The notes under the pieces were generated by a model, which saw only the letters and a list, made by a program, of their open reading frames with translations, did no database searches and was not told where the DNA came from. The position numbers and the translations under genes are program-made. Below are positions 10,495 through 20,001 of a stretch of DNA of 22,433 nt, piece after piece; positions within the stretch are counted from its first letter, which is position 1, and each line of letters opens with the position of its first letter. Source of the stretch: Entrophospora sp. SA101 (taxonomy: Eukaryota > Glomeromycota > Glomeromycetes > Entrophosporales > Entrophosporaceae); the NCBI GenBank assembly GCA_958430865.1, contig CAUDNR010004547.1, forward strand, positions 3,281 to 25,713, given 5' to 3'.

Positions 10495-11425
10495 GTAATA
10501 ACAATAATAATAGATTATCTAAAAATTATAATAGATTATCAAGTTATTTAGTTCCAATTACACCAACAGTTGCTACTTTACTATCCTCACCAATAATCAA
10601 TAGAGCTTATTTATTAAATAATAATAATGATGGTAATAATAAATGTTGGGATAATTTATATATGATATGTGGAGGAACTGGAATTACACCAATGATTCAG
10701 GTAATGAATATGTTTTTAATTAATTCAAGCATTAATTTGGTAAAATTTTTTTCTAATTAATTATTTTTTTTTTTTAGTTGATAAAATTTCATTTAAAACA
10801 TTATAATTTTAACAATAATAATAGTAAATTATCAATGCATTTAATATATGCCAATAAATCTGTTGATGATTCAATAGTAAATTTAAAAGATTGCTATTAT
10901 CATTCACTTAATAACAATAACACTAATGATAACACAAATATTGATGATGTATTGTCAATTACATATATATTTGATAAATTACCTGATAACTTTTCTGCTA
11001 GTATTACTGGAGAGGGTGAGGAAGAATTACAAAGGATAAGAAAATCAGGGTTGGAAGGAAAAATTGATAAGGATATTTTAGAAAGTTGGTTCAAAGGTGG
11101 AGAAGAGACGTCTTCATCAACTTCATCAATTCCATCACCTTCACCAGCAGCAGCAGTAAAAGCATCATCATCTGTTCAACCAACCTCATCAAATAGAAAA
11201 ATTTATAATACACTCCCAAAATTAAACACCAACATTCACAATAATAATAATAATAATAATGATAATAATTTACAAAAAGTTCGGATAGAAGGAAGATTTG
11301 ATTTCATAAGTAGTAGACCTAATAGTAAAATTTTTGTGTGTGGACCTAATAGTATGATGATTTCAATTGATCAAATATTACATGATATGAATTTTAATGA
11401 AAATGATTATATTCTATTGACATAA
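5280..11425 (+). CDS. Peroxidase-DOMON-cytochrome b561-cytochrome b5-FNR fusion protein, copy A
   Basis: Eighteen exons: 5280-5473, 5563-5773, 5849-6289, 6366-6532, 6608-6846, 6934-7148, 7224-7550, 7664-7717, 7790-7979, 8070-8094, 8169-8309, 8381-8539, 8628-8803, 8913-8943, 9029-9293, 9387-9498, 9571-10700, 10778-11425. They join in one frame to 1574 residues. Module order is signal peptide (1-38), DUOX-like haem peroxidase (~65-543), DOMON (~562-712), five-helix b561 (~724-885), b5 (~930-1070) and FAD/NAD reductase (~1103-1574). Inferred role: cytosolic NAD(P)H electrons cross the plasma membrane or an endomembrane to external haem domains. I know no named family with this full order. The start is the first ATG, followed at once by a hydrophobic signal sequence. 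Sixteen introns are GT-AG; intron 3 (6290-6365) begins AT where copy B has GT, so normal splicing of A is doubtful unless the cryptic GT at 6310 is used. Asn/Ser-rich inserts split the b5 and reductase domains. Confidence 0.85.
5563..7386 (+). other. Animal-type / DUOX-like haem peroxidase domain, gene A
   Basis: Exons 2 to 7, residues about 65-543. Recognisable blocks in order are TPFLDLNQLYG (190-200), R-A-N then WMREHNRL (241; 255-261), EEYLGIILG, TFKYVHSELG with the probable proximal haem histidine H334, RARDRGIALYNDARQAYG (~412-429), and FWWENGNMF (499-507) with TTFKDIIL. These match the animal peroxidase superfamily, and the last block is closest to dual oxidases. At the distal-histidine position (usually GQFxDHD) the protein reads FAGFILKDI, putting Lys145 where His is expected. 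The R-x-x-E haem-ester glutamate is also absent. Peroxidase activity is therefore uncertain, as for some DUOX peroxidase-homology domains. Confidence 0.85.
6290..6291 (+). other. Lost 5' splice site (AT instead of GT), gene A intron 3
   Basis: After GAAGAGGCT gene A reads ATAAGC, where gene B reads GTAAGC (15758). The acceptor TTAATTAG is the same in both. Joining GCT to AGAAAATGG gives the expected EEA-RKWNIAF. Without the donor, retention stops within a few codons. A cryptic GTGTGA at 6310 joined to an AG at 6366-6367 would restore frame with about five extra residues. A sequencing error is the alternative. Confidence 0.8.
7440..8241 (+). other. DOMON (haem-binding) domain, gene A
   Basis: Residues about 562-712 over exons 7 to 11. 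Typical DOMON blocks are present: KYRIDDSFIHFKVTL, GWFGMGFEPDDIGMKGAD, VIGFV, then KYIMAYNPG and FTYHGNNR. By analogy with cytochrome b561-linked DOMON and cellobiose dehydrogenase cytochrome domains, M607 and H694 are candidate axial haem ligands. The domain sits outside the membrane, between the peroxidase and b561 modules. Its middle carries an acidic Asn/Ser-rich loop (about residues 635-660). Exon 10 is only 25 nt. Confidence 0.85.
8275..9113 (+). other. Cytochrome b561 transmembrane domain, gene A
   Basis: Residues about 724-885 with five hydrophobic helices (~727-748, 760-780, 787-809, 831-847, 864-879). The four histidines expected to ligate two b haems are present: H726 (YIHGIGM), H758 (KIHRTIQLLGG), H786 (TPHSFLGL) and H829 (RTHKFLG). 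This is the five-helix type found after DOMON domains in ferric-chelate reductase-1-like proteins. An outside N-terminus and five helices put the C-terminus in the cytosol, as the following reductase modules require. Exon 14 is only 31 nt. Confidence 0.9.
9246..9833 (+). other. Cytochrome b5-like domain with insertion, gene A
   Basis: LPELTLDEFNDKVQRG leads into DGFVVDIRKWIGVHPGGAKI and GTDITDDF. H965 of HPGG is the first haem ligand. The second histidine is not at the usual distance. After an Asn/Ser/Lys-rich insert of about 60 residues, FHPHSLAATKKM (H1055, H1057) looks like the displaced second half (an HSxxA-type motif as in fungal b5-reductase fusions). It would pass electrons from the flavin to b561. 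Confidence 0.8.
9930..11425 (+). other. FAD/NAD(P)-binding ferredoxin-reductase domain, gene A
   Basis: Residues about 1103-1574. The FAD part has LPGHFIEI, RHYSP (R1178, Y1180, S1181) and GSMSKHL with ARGPFDIG. The nucleotide part has CGGTGITPMIQ (1349-1359), LIYANKSVDDSIV and the terminal CGPNSMM (C1547). These are the standard ferredoxin-NADP reductase superfamily motifs, closest to cytochrome b5 reductase-type proteins. Two low-complexity inserts interrupt it: poly-Asn between the FAD and NAD lobes, and Ser/Asn-rich sequence before CGP. It should face the cytosol and oxidise NADH or NADPH; which one cannot be decided here. Confidence 0.9.
10440..10490 (+). repeat. (AAT)17 coding microsatellite, gene A
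   Basis: Seventeen AAT codons in frame, extended by AAC/AAT codons and one Ser, give a poly-Asn linker between the FAD and NAD(P) lobes. Copy B has 15 AAT codons at the same place (19952-19996). Confidence 0.9.
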
Positions 11426-11975
11426 TTGTGTTTGGGATTTGAAATTTACAAAAAAAAGAAAAAAATATATACGTGTACATTAATTTGTCACCAGGAGGAT
11501 TAAATCAAAATTAAATTTTCTATATATAAAGTTGGTATAAAACTTTCTTACCTGTAACTTTCTGATGTGTAAAAAAGTTTTTAACTTTTCCCATCTTTTA
11601 TTTAAATTATTATATACAATATATTAAACAATTAAAATCCAGGTTTTTCCTTTATTAAAACCTAGCAAATGTAATGTGCAAATTGAATAACAAAAACAAA
11701 AAAATTTTAAATTAATAATTATGGAATTTTTTTTGGATGTTTCTTTCTATTTTAAAAATTTATTCAAAAAAGAAGAAATCACTACTGTCAAATTATTACC
11801 CCATGTGAAAAAAATGAATAAATTATATAGTAAAAAAAAATCATTACAATTATAATTTACTTGAGATCTAAGGCTCCCTATTGCATCAGGAAGGAATACT
11901 ACCAATCGATTGATGAGTCATGAATTTATAATCACGAAGAATTCATTTGTCTATTTATTGTGTTTTAATTTTACA
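11426..11975. other. 3' flank of gene A, no gene
   Basis: AT-rich sequence. The first ~135 bases partly resemble the gene B 3' flank (shared TTAAATCAAAATTAAATTTTC and CTTTCTTAC), and the similarity then ends. A possible AATAAA polyadenylation signal lies at 11817-11822. Nothing else is recognisable. Confidence 0.5.
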
Positions 11976-12287
11976 CAGTGAATTTCGATTTAGCGGATTT
12001 CGATTTAACGGATGTCTAATTAAAATCTCGATTTAACGGATTGAGGCTCAGAACTAGCATAGTAGAATTTTGTTGTTACACGAAATTTATACAGAACCCA
12101 TTGCTCCCGAAACTTCACCAGTATATGGTAGTTACCTCTCTAAATTGGATATCAAGCTCAGATCCAATTCAAATACAGTTTATCACTTACTTTTATTGCC
12201 AGAATGTTTGCCGTGTATTGTAAAGTTACATTGCACAATATAAAAATTAGTGTAACATTTCAAATTTCCACTATGCTATCAGAACTG
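11976..12287. mobile_element. Possible pogo/Tigger-like transposon terminus
   Basis: CAGTGAA at 11976 starts a stretch with three copies of TTTCGATTTARCGGAT (11983-11998, 11998-12013, and 12026-12041 as TCTCGATTTAACGGAT). CAG-starting ends with repeated CGATTTAACGGA motifs are typical of pogo/Tigger (Tc1-mariner superfamily) terminal regions. The remaining 240 bases up to the gap have no usable open frame and no visible second terminus, which may lie in the gap. It is specific to the inter-unit spacer. Confidence 0.45.
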
Positions 12288-12297
12288 NNNNNNNNNN
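12288..12297. other. Assembly gap (10 N)
   Basis: Ten consecutive N separate the unit A spacer from the first base of unit B. A round-number gap usually marks a scaffold join of unknown true size. Confidence 1.
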
Positions 12298-12834
12298 ATT
12301 TGAAGGATAGTGGATGATCTGATTTCCTTTTGGAGAAAACAATAAAATCGTTGATTAATGAAAAAATTTCCTTTTGGGAAAAACAAATAAAATACGTTGA
12401 TTGATTAAGAAAAAAAAAAGCTTGGTTTGATTTTTTTTAAAACAATCAAAATTTGTAAATGACTTTTGATGTTTGCATGAAGCTTATTCTTCAATAGCGA
12501 TAGACGAAAAAAAACATGAGGAAAAGATCAGGACAAAAAATTTTAATAATCGAAATTTGCAAATGGCTTTTGATTCACACGGGTTCTTCTTTGCGAAGGA
12601 TCTTTTTTTCTTTTAATTAAGAAAAAAAAAGGCTTGGTTGATTTTTTTGACAATTGAAATTTTATTCTTTTGTGGGATAACAACCATTTCATTGGATTAA
12701 ATTTATTCCATGATTTTTATTTGTGTAATCTAAAAAAAAATAAAATTAAACAGAAAAAGTAAACTGTTAAATACAAGACGTATGACGACATACGAAGCTT
12801 CCAAAGCAAGTTTGTAGAATCTGTTTGTAAAATA

Positions 12835-13220
12835 TATTTAATGAGCGCTTTATCAATTATTCAGATAATTATATAGGCGGGCTTGATAGTAGTGTCAAAT
12901 TCAAGATCTATTTGCAAATCAAGTTTCCAAAATGAACGGTTATTATTATAGGCGGGTTTGATTTATCAATTATTCAGATAATTATATAGGCGGGCTTGAT
13001 AGTAGTGTCAAAGTCAAGATCTATTTGCAAATCAAGTTTCCAAAATGAACGGTCATTATTATAGGCGGGTTTGATTCCAAAATGAACGTTTATTATTATA
13101 GGCGGGTTTGATCAAAGTCTTAAAGTCGAGATCTACGAAGCTGTTTGTAAAATATATTTAACTAGCGTTTTATTATTATCAATCATTCAATAACTATATG
13201 TGCGGGTTTGATCGGACAAG
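12835..13220 (+). repeat. GGCGGGYTTGAT repeat array, unit B (expanded)
   Basis: The array matches 3515-3760 but includes an extra unit. A 113-base block beginning TATCAATTATTCAGATAATT at 12851 repeats directly from 12964, so B has at least five ATAGGCGGGYTTGAT cores. The two blocks differ at only a few bases, so the expansion is recent. Confidence 0.8.
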
Positions 13221-13435
13221 ATCTATATAATTAGATTGTTAATAATTAATAATGGAATTTTATTACATGCAAAAAAAATTTTTTTTGGGTTGTAAATTTT
13301 ATTTTATTAAATAAATTTGTTTGATTTTTTCACACATCGTTCATGCTTCCTCTTGATCGTATAACTTAAATTGGTCGCGTTTACAATCATTTTGACATTC
13401 GTTATATTAAGGTTATTTTGATTATATCGAGAGGT

Positions 13436-13612
13436 ATGGCCAGGAAAAGAGTTAGAAAGAGAGTTACTCTTCAACCAAGTCGAAAACCAACCCTTCAAAT
13501 ACATTTTCGAGTAGTACGATTTAATTTATTAGACTATTTCAAAGGTTTGTCGCATGCTTGCTTCCAAATTCTTAAATTCGAACCATTTGTTAACGAAACA
13601 ACTGATTGTTGA
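13436..13612 (+). CDS. Possible 58-residue basic ORF (copy B)
   Basis: Same as 3969-4145 with no difference seen, starting MARKRVRKRV. The family is unrecognised and expression unknown. It lies in the unchanged 5' flank of gene B. Confidence 0.2.
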   Translation: MARKRVRKRVTLQPSRKPTLQIHFRVVRFNLLDYFKGLSHACFQILKFEPFVNETTDC

Positions 13613-14746
13613 CAAAATGAATCAATTCGATGTTTTATGTTAATGTTTATTTTTACATTATCAAAATTCCCGATTTTGATTGGTCGATCAACAATTGCGT
13701 GGGTTAAAATTTTGTGTTACCAGAACGGTTCTCTCCTGTTATATGTAATAAATGATTGAATCAATTGAATCATGTATTTTTGTTATTGTGATTCTATGAA
13801 ACGCTTGACGCAGTGGTATTTTTATTTTTTGACCATCTTGTATAACGTTGTATGATGATAAATGATTTCATGGTTTGAATGTGCTCACCATCTGCAAACT
13901 TGATTGCTTGAAGATGGACAGGGAGGTCGTAGAAAGTTGAGTTCCCGTGCGCTGAAATGGCCTGAGAGGAATTTCTCTACGAAAAAAAACGAAAAAAAAA
14001 TGTGGGGACGGCCGTCCTATTTGTATTTTTTTGAATTGATAAAATAGACTATTATTGTCTTGACCTGAGTGATGTCGTTGTGTGAGTAAAAGACACGAAC
14101 CTCATTGTCACGTTTTCGTTTAAAAACTTGTTTATTTCAATAACGAATTAATTTTTTTTTAAAAAAAATGTGACTTGTATATGACGAATAGCATCTTGTA
14201 AATTCATTTGTAACATATATGAGTTGATCTGAGAATCGACATACCGATATAGGAGTGAAGAGATGGGGAAATTTTCCCAACTTAATATCAAGCGCCAAAC
14301 CTAGTACAGATTCTTATATTAATATTGATCGCTAATCAATGTTCCCATCCTTTAATGTGCAATTATTAAACAAAAAGTAGTTCGTGGGTGAAGGGAGGGA
14401 TTACTTAAAGGGAGCCTAACAAAACAAAGCAACTAATATTCATCTTTCTTTGTTATACTTGATAGTTTTTTTTTTGAATTTTATTGTAGTAATGAAATTT
14501 TTAAAGTTTCTAAATATATCTTGAAAATCATTATATATATACTAAGCAGTAACCCTATCCTATATAATAATAGCTCAAGTTTTTTATTAATCCTTATTTA
14601 GTTAGAATTTAGCATTAATAATAATTCGTTTTTAATCATATGCAATAGCACGAGTTTTTTAATTATTGATTCGTAATCCAGTTACAAAATATGATTAGAA
14701 ATAAAAACTCCACACTTTTGCATTATTTAACTTTTTAGCAAATACA
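13613..14746 (+). promoter_or_regulatory. 5' flank / probable promoter region of gene B
   Basis: Same sequence as 4146-5279 with no difference that I could find. It includes the TATATAA (14561-14567) and the GC palindrome (14006-14017). No gene is visible in it. Confidence 0.4.
14006..14017. promoter_or_regulatory. GC-only 12-bp palindrome GGACGGCCGTCC (B)
   Basis: Copy of the palindrome at 4539-4550, at the same distance from the start codon of gene B. It is a candidate regulator site by pattern only. Confidence 0.35.
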
Positions 14747-14860
14747 ATGTTAGACAACAAAAAATCACTATTCCAAAAAACTTTACTGTTTTTCTCTTTT
14801 TTTTTGATCTCATTGTTATGTAAAAGTTTTTTGTCTTCACTGGTTTGCTATGTTCAAGCT
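14747..14860 (+). other. Signal peptide, gene B (residues 1-38)
   Basis: Same as in gene A: basic N-terminus, hydrophobic core, cleavage expected after Y-V-Q-A. Confidence 0.75.
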
Positions 14861-17800
14861 CGAGAAATTGATGGTAGCGATAATAATTCAAATTCAATTC
14901 AACCTTATCAAAGAGAATTTTCTTCCAAATCTTTTTACGGGTAAATTTAATTTTTTGATTAATTATTATTAACTAACCATGGAATTATAAATTCACGAAA
15001 AATCAAACTCTTTTTTTATTTACGAATAGACCAGATGGAAATCACTCTATGATTAAATGTCCATCCGATGTTGTTTTTACTAATCCAACCCTACCGGTTC
15101 CAAAATGTACCGATCCACTACCACCTGACAATTTCCCAATGCCAAGGTGTGTTTCAAATATTATAACTAATTATCACTCGGAAAATTTTAACGTTGAACA
15201 ACAATTGCGTTATCGATCTAAAAGACATACTAGTCATACGGTAAAACATCACCATCATCATTATTACAAATTATTATCGTTATTGTTAATTCTTTTAAAA
15301 AATGCATATTTCGCAGGCATCATTTTTGGCTGGTTTCATTTTAAAAGATATTATTCAGTCGAAAACGGATACACCATCTATTCCGATCTACATACCAACC
15401 GACGACTCAATCTACAACCCGCCAACAAGTCAAAAATTTCAGGAATTTAATAGAACAAGCGATGAAATGAATCACGTCACACCGTTTCTTGACTTGAATC
15501 AATTGTATGGACTTAACACAGAGGAATCAAGGAAGTTACGTGATATTGGTAACCGAGGAAAATTAAAGATGGATGAGAAAAATTATCCAATGAATTATCC
15601 GACTAGCGATATGATCGGAGGATTTCTTAATCGAGCAAATAATATTTTCACACTTGCAATTCAGATCATTTGGATGCGTGAACATAATAGATTGTGTAAT
15701 CAATTTTATGATGATCATGGTGATTCGTGGACCGATGATCAATATTTTGAAGAGGCTGTAAGCAATCAATTAAAGTTGTTTGAGATGATTATTATTATAA
15801 CAATCTATTAACAATTATCTTATATTTGATTTAATTAGAGAAAATGGAATATTGCATTTTATCAAAAAGTAGTAACCGAAGAGTACCTTGGCATCATTCT
15901 TGGTAAACCATTGCCACCATATCAACAATATAATGAGAATCTAGTACCAGGAGTTGATCTTTTCTTCGCAACAATAACATTCAAATATGTTCACAGCGAA
16001 CTTGGGTAAATCAATCAATCAATTATCATGTAATTTTCTAATTATAATCATTAATTATATAAATTATTGACGTTATTTATTATTGATGATAGCAATAATT
16101 ATCATATACAAGATGAATTTGGAGAATTGCTTGCAGATCTAACATTAGATAACATTTTACAAATTCAATTGTTGGAAAAATTTGGAATGGAAAGAGTGTT
16201 AAGATCAATGTCCCTACAACATCAAGAAGAATTGGATATTTATTATTCCGATGCTATGAGAAATGCTACAACCATTGAACCGCGTATTTATGATATTGCA
16301 GCTTTTGATGTTTTAAGAGCCAGAGACAGAGGTATGACAACTGCATTTTTATGTATGTTAATATGCACATGTAAAAACATGAATATTTTTTTTGAAAAAA
16401 GACTTGAAATTTTGTAGGAATTGCTTTGTATAATGATGCTCGTCAAGCATATGGGCTAACAACAAAGAAAACTTGGCAAGGGATAACATCAGTTAAAATA
16501 TTACAAGATTATCTGCAACAATTGTATCCTAATGGACCTAATCAATTAGAAACTTTCGTTGGTGCAATAGTTGAAGATCATTTGGATGGATCAAATTTTG
16601 GTGAATTAATGAGCATTAGTATGTTCACTCAGGTAGCCTTTATTTTCATTAATCACTAACTCATCAACACACCCACTCATTTGTGCTTTATTAAATTTAT
16701 TTTATAGTTTACTAAAATCAGAGATTCTGATAAATTTTGGTGGGAGAATGGCAACATGTTTACTGATGTTGAAAGAGTTACCCTTAAGAGCACAACATTC
16801 AAAGATATTATTTTACGTAATCTGCCAGAAAATAACAAACCAATCATGCCACAAAATATTTGGACGGTTCAACCCCAATCAAAAACCACCAATTCTTCAT
16901 CAGCTGTTGATGTAAATTATCCAAATAATATTCCTGCATGGTCACCATATGTTATTAAATATAGAATTGATGATTCTTTTATTCATTTCAAAATAACTTT
17001 ACAAACTGATGATGGTGAAGGATGGTTTGGAATGGTGATTATTATTGTCGTTGCTGTTGTTGTTGTTGTTGTTGTTATAGTAATAATGAAAATTTGAGGG
17101 ATTTAATCAACTAAATTTTGTTTAAAAAAATGTTTTTTTTTTAGGGGTTTGAGCCTGATGACATTGGAATGAAGGGAGCAGATTTTGTTATTGGCTTTGT
17201 AAGATTACAAAAAAATTTTTTATTAAAATTAAATTTTAATGAATAAATAAATAAATTGATTTTTATAGGTACGGGAAAATAAAATTGACATATTCAATTA
17301 TCGATCATCATCAGCTGATCATTACCCACCTAATCGTGATGATAATTCAGATTTAACAAATATTAATTCAAATGTAAGTGATAGTTTAGCAACTATTGAA
17401 TTCTCAAGACCATTATTACCTGATGGAAGACGCGGAATTAAGGATGGGCATGTTAAATGTAAGAAAAAATATCCTTTTAGGTGTTTGTATCTTTGGTGTT
17501 ATAATAATATTATTATTTATATTTAATCACTTACTATTTTGTTTTTAGATATTATGGCTTACAATCCTGGAAGGTAAAAATATAATAAAATGAATAATTA
17601 CACTAATAATGATATTTTTAATAATGATATTTTGTTATTATAAATAGTTCATCTTTTACTTATCATGGAAATAATCGAATATTGATAATGATTGATTTTT
17701 ATAATAATAAAATAGAAGCAGTAAAAATAAAGGCAAGTCAACAGACAACAAAATATATACATGGAATTGGAATGTCATTTACCTGGAGGTAATCTTTTAA

Positions 17801-19951
17801 TTAATCATTACTTGATCTATTCTTGCACAATATACTTACTTTTTCATTACATAAAATAGTGTGTTATTTCCAATATCAATTTTTATAGTTAGATTTTTTA
17901 AACATACAAATAACTATCTCAAGATTCATCGAACTATACAGCTTCTTGGTGGAATAAGTATAGGAAGTTTTGGTGCTGCAGCATTAGCAGTAGCTGGTTC
18001 AAACACCCTCCATTCATTGTAAATCTTAACCTATTGATTCATTAATTAATATATATTTGTGATATACATACTAATAGCTTGTTAATAATCTAGTTTAGGA
18101 TTAGCACTTTATTGTTTAGTATTTATACAATTAGCAATTGGATTAATTTCAATATGGAGTCAAGCATCTTTAGTATCAGTAAATTTAGGATATCCTAGAT
18201 TTTTTAAAAGAACTCATAAATTTTTAGGGATCTCTTTGTTAATTGTTTCATGGATTAATATTTACCTTGGTTAGTAGAACCAATTTTTTCTTTGTGGATG
18301 GTATTAGTTTAAAATTTTATTGATCTGAATATTTGATATAAAAAAATTAATTGTATATTATGAAATATACTGTATGTTTATTAGGCATGGTTACCTATAG
18401 TTTATCTTATGGAAAGTAAGTAGAAATATTAATACAAATAATAATTCTTATGAATAACTATAATAAATTCATCAATATACAATATATTAATTTTTTCAAT
18501 CATAGGGATTTGTCACGTTATAAAGTACTATACATTGTTTGGATAATTTTCATCATACTAATATTTGTAAATTATGAATATTTATTTAATTTAAAAAATC
18601 TTAAATTTTCAAAATATATTAAATTCAATAATAATAATAATCATGAAAGTGAATGTGAGGAGGATAGCAGTGGTAATCAAAGAACAAAAATGACTATAAT
18701 TAAATGTCTTGGTGATGAAAAATGTAATATATTACCAGAGTTGACATTGGATGAATTTAATGATAAAGTTCAAAGAGGTGTAAGTTTTCTAATTAAATTG
18801 GTTGGGAAGGGATGTGGGCAATTAATTAACAAAAGTTGAAACTTTGACATATGTAATCATTATTATTTTCAGGCACATTTAGTAATTTGTGATGGATTTG
18901 TTGTTGATATAAGAAAATGGATAGGTGTTCATCCAGGAGGAGCAAAAATATTGGAGAGTGTAATTGGAACTGATATTACTGATGGTAAATTAAAGATTTC
19001 TTTTTAGTTTTTTTTAGTCACAAAATTTAAAAATAATTATTTTATCTCATATTAGATTTTCATGCAAGAAATATTAATGCCAACAAAGAAAACAACAACA
19101 ATCATAATGATAATGAAACAATCAAACAACACTCTTTAAAACAAAAATCTTCTTCTTCAGCAACAAAATCAAAAGTTAACTTTAATTTTAAAATAAATTA
19201 TAAATTCTCAATTGCAAAAATAGTTGATGATATTAATAAAAAATATATAGTTAAATCTCCATTAGCATTTCATCCTCATAGTTTAACTGCCATCAAAAAA
19301 ATGACAACAATGATAATTGCAAAATTAAATGAGAATATTAATGATCAATACCAGAATAATTATGATACTGATGACAATGTTAATGGTAATTGGTTTGTAA
19401 AAGATTCAGCAATTCATAGAATAAAATTTAAAAGATTTAAATTAATTAGTAAATCAATAATAAGTAACAATAAAAAATCACCAATTGTCAAATTTACATT
19501 TATTAGCAATAATAATGACAGTGATGATGATGGCAATAATAATAACAACAGCAACAATGATAATAGTAATATGGATTTGGATTATTTGCCTGGGCATTTT
19601 ATTGAAATTCAGTCAAGACTTAAAGGTCAGATGGTAATTAGGAATTATTCACCAATAGATGGAAAAATAATGAAAAGTTTTAGTATTCTAGTAAAAATTT
19701 ATCCAAATGGTCCAATGTCAAAACATTTAAATAATCGATTAATTGGATTTGAAATTCAAGCAAGAGGTCCATTTGATATTGGTGATAGAATATTGTCTAC
19801 TACTCCTATCACTACTACTACAATATCGCCATTAACTGCAAAAACAACAAACTCAACAACATCTCTTCAACATCTTCATCTTCAGTATCATCAACAACTA
19901 CAACAATCTCCTATTGAAATGAAATCACTTTCATTTTTATTAGCACCATAC

Positions 19952-20001
<50 letters not shown>

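Larger units (their letters stand above)
2555..11560 (+). repeat. Tandem duplication, unit A
   Basis: This is the left copy of a direct duplication. It starts at or before ATTTGAAGGATAGTGGATGA (2555), which recurs at 12298 immediately after the assembly gap. Similarity extends through the whole large gene and fades in the 3' flank after CTTTCTTACCTGTAACT (about 11560; B equivalent about 21290). Net offsets are 9467 bases across 3608-5773, rising to about 9496 near the gene end because of small indels. Unit A contains a segment at about 2870-3340 that unit B lacks. Confidence 0.9.

Noticed and set aside
9762..10760. Separate reductase gene starting inside exon 17
   Set aside because: The frame is open upstream to the exon 16 join and continues the b5 domain. 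In copy B the corresponding Met1047 is Ile, so it is not a conserved start.
10900..11094. Minus-strand frame antisense to exon 18 (and 20396-20596, 20668-20910)
   Set aside because: Leu/Ser-rich antisense of Asn/Ser-rich coding sequence, with no independent signal.
15049..15450. Long plus-strand frame reading through intron 2 of gene B
   Set aside because: It only bridges the 76-nt intron by chance in another frame. The GT (15241) and AG (15316) join preserves the peroxidase frame and the exon length seen in A.
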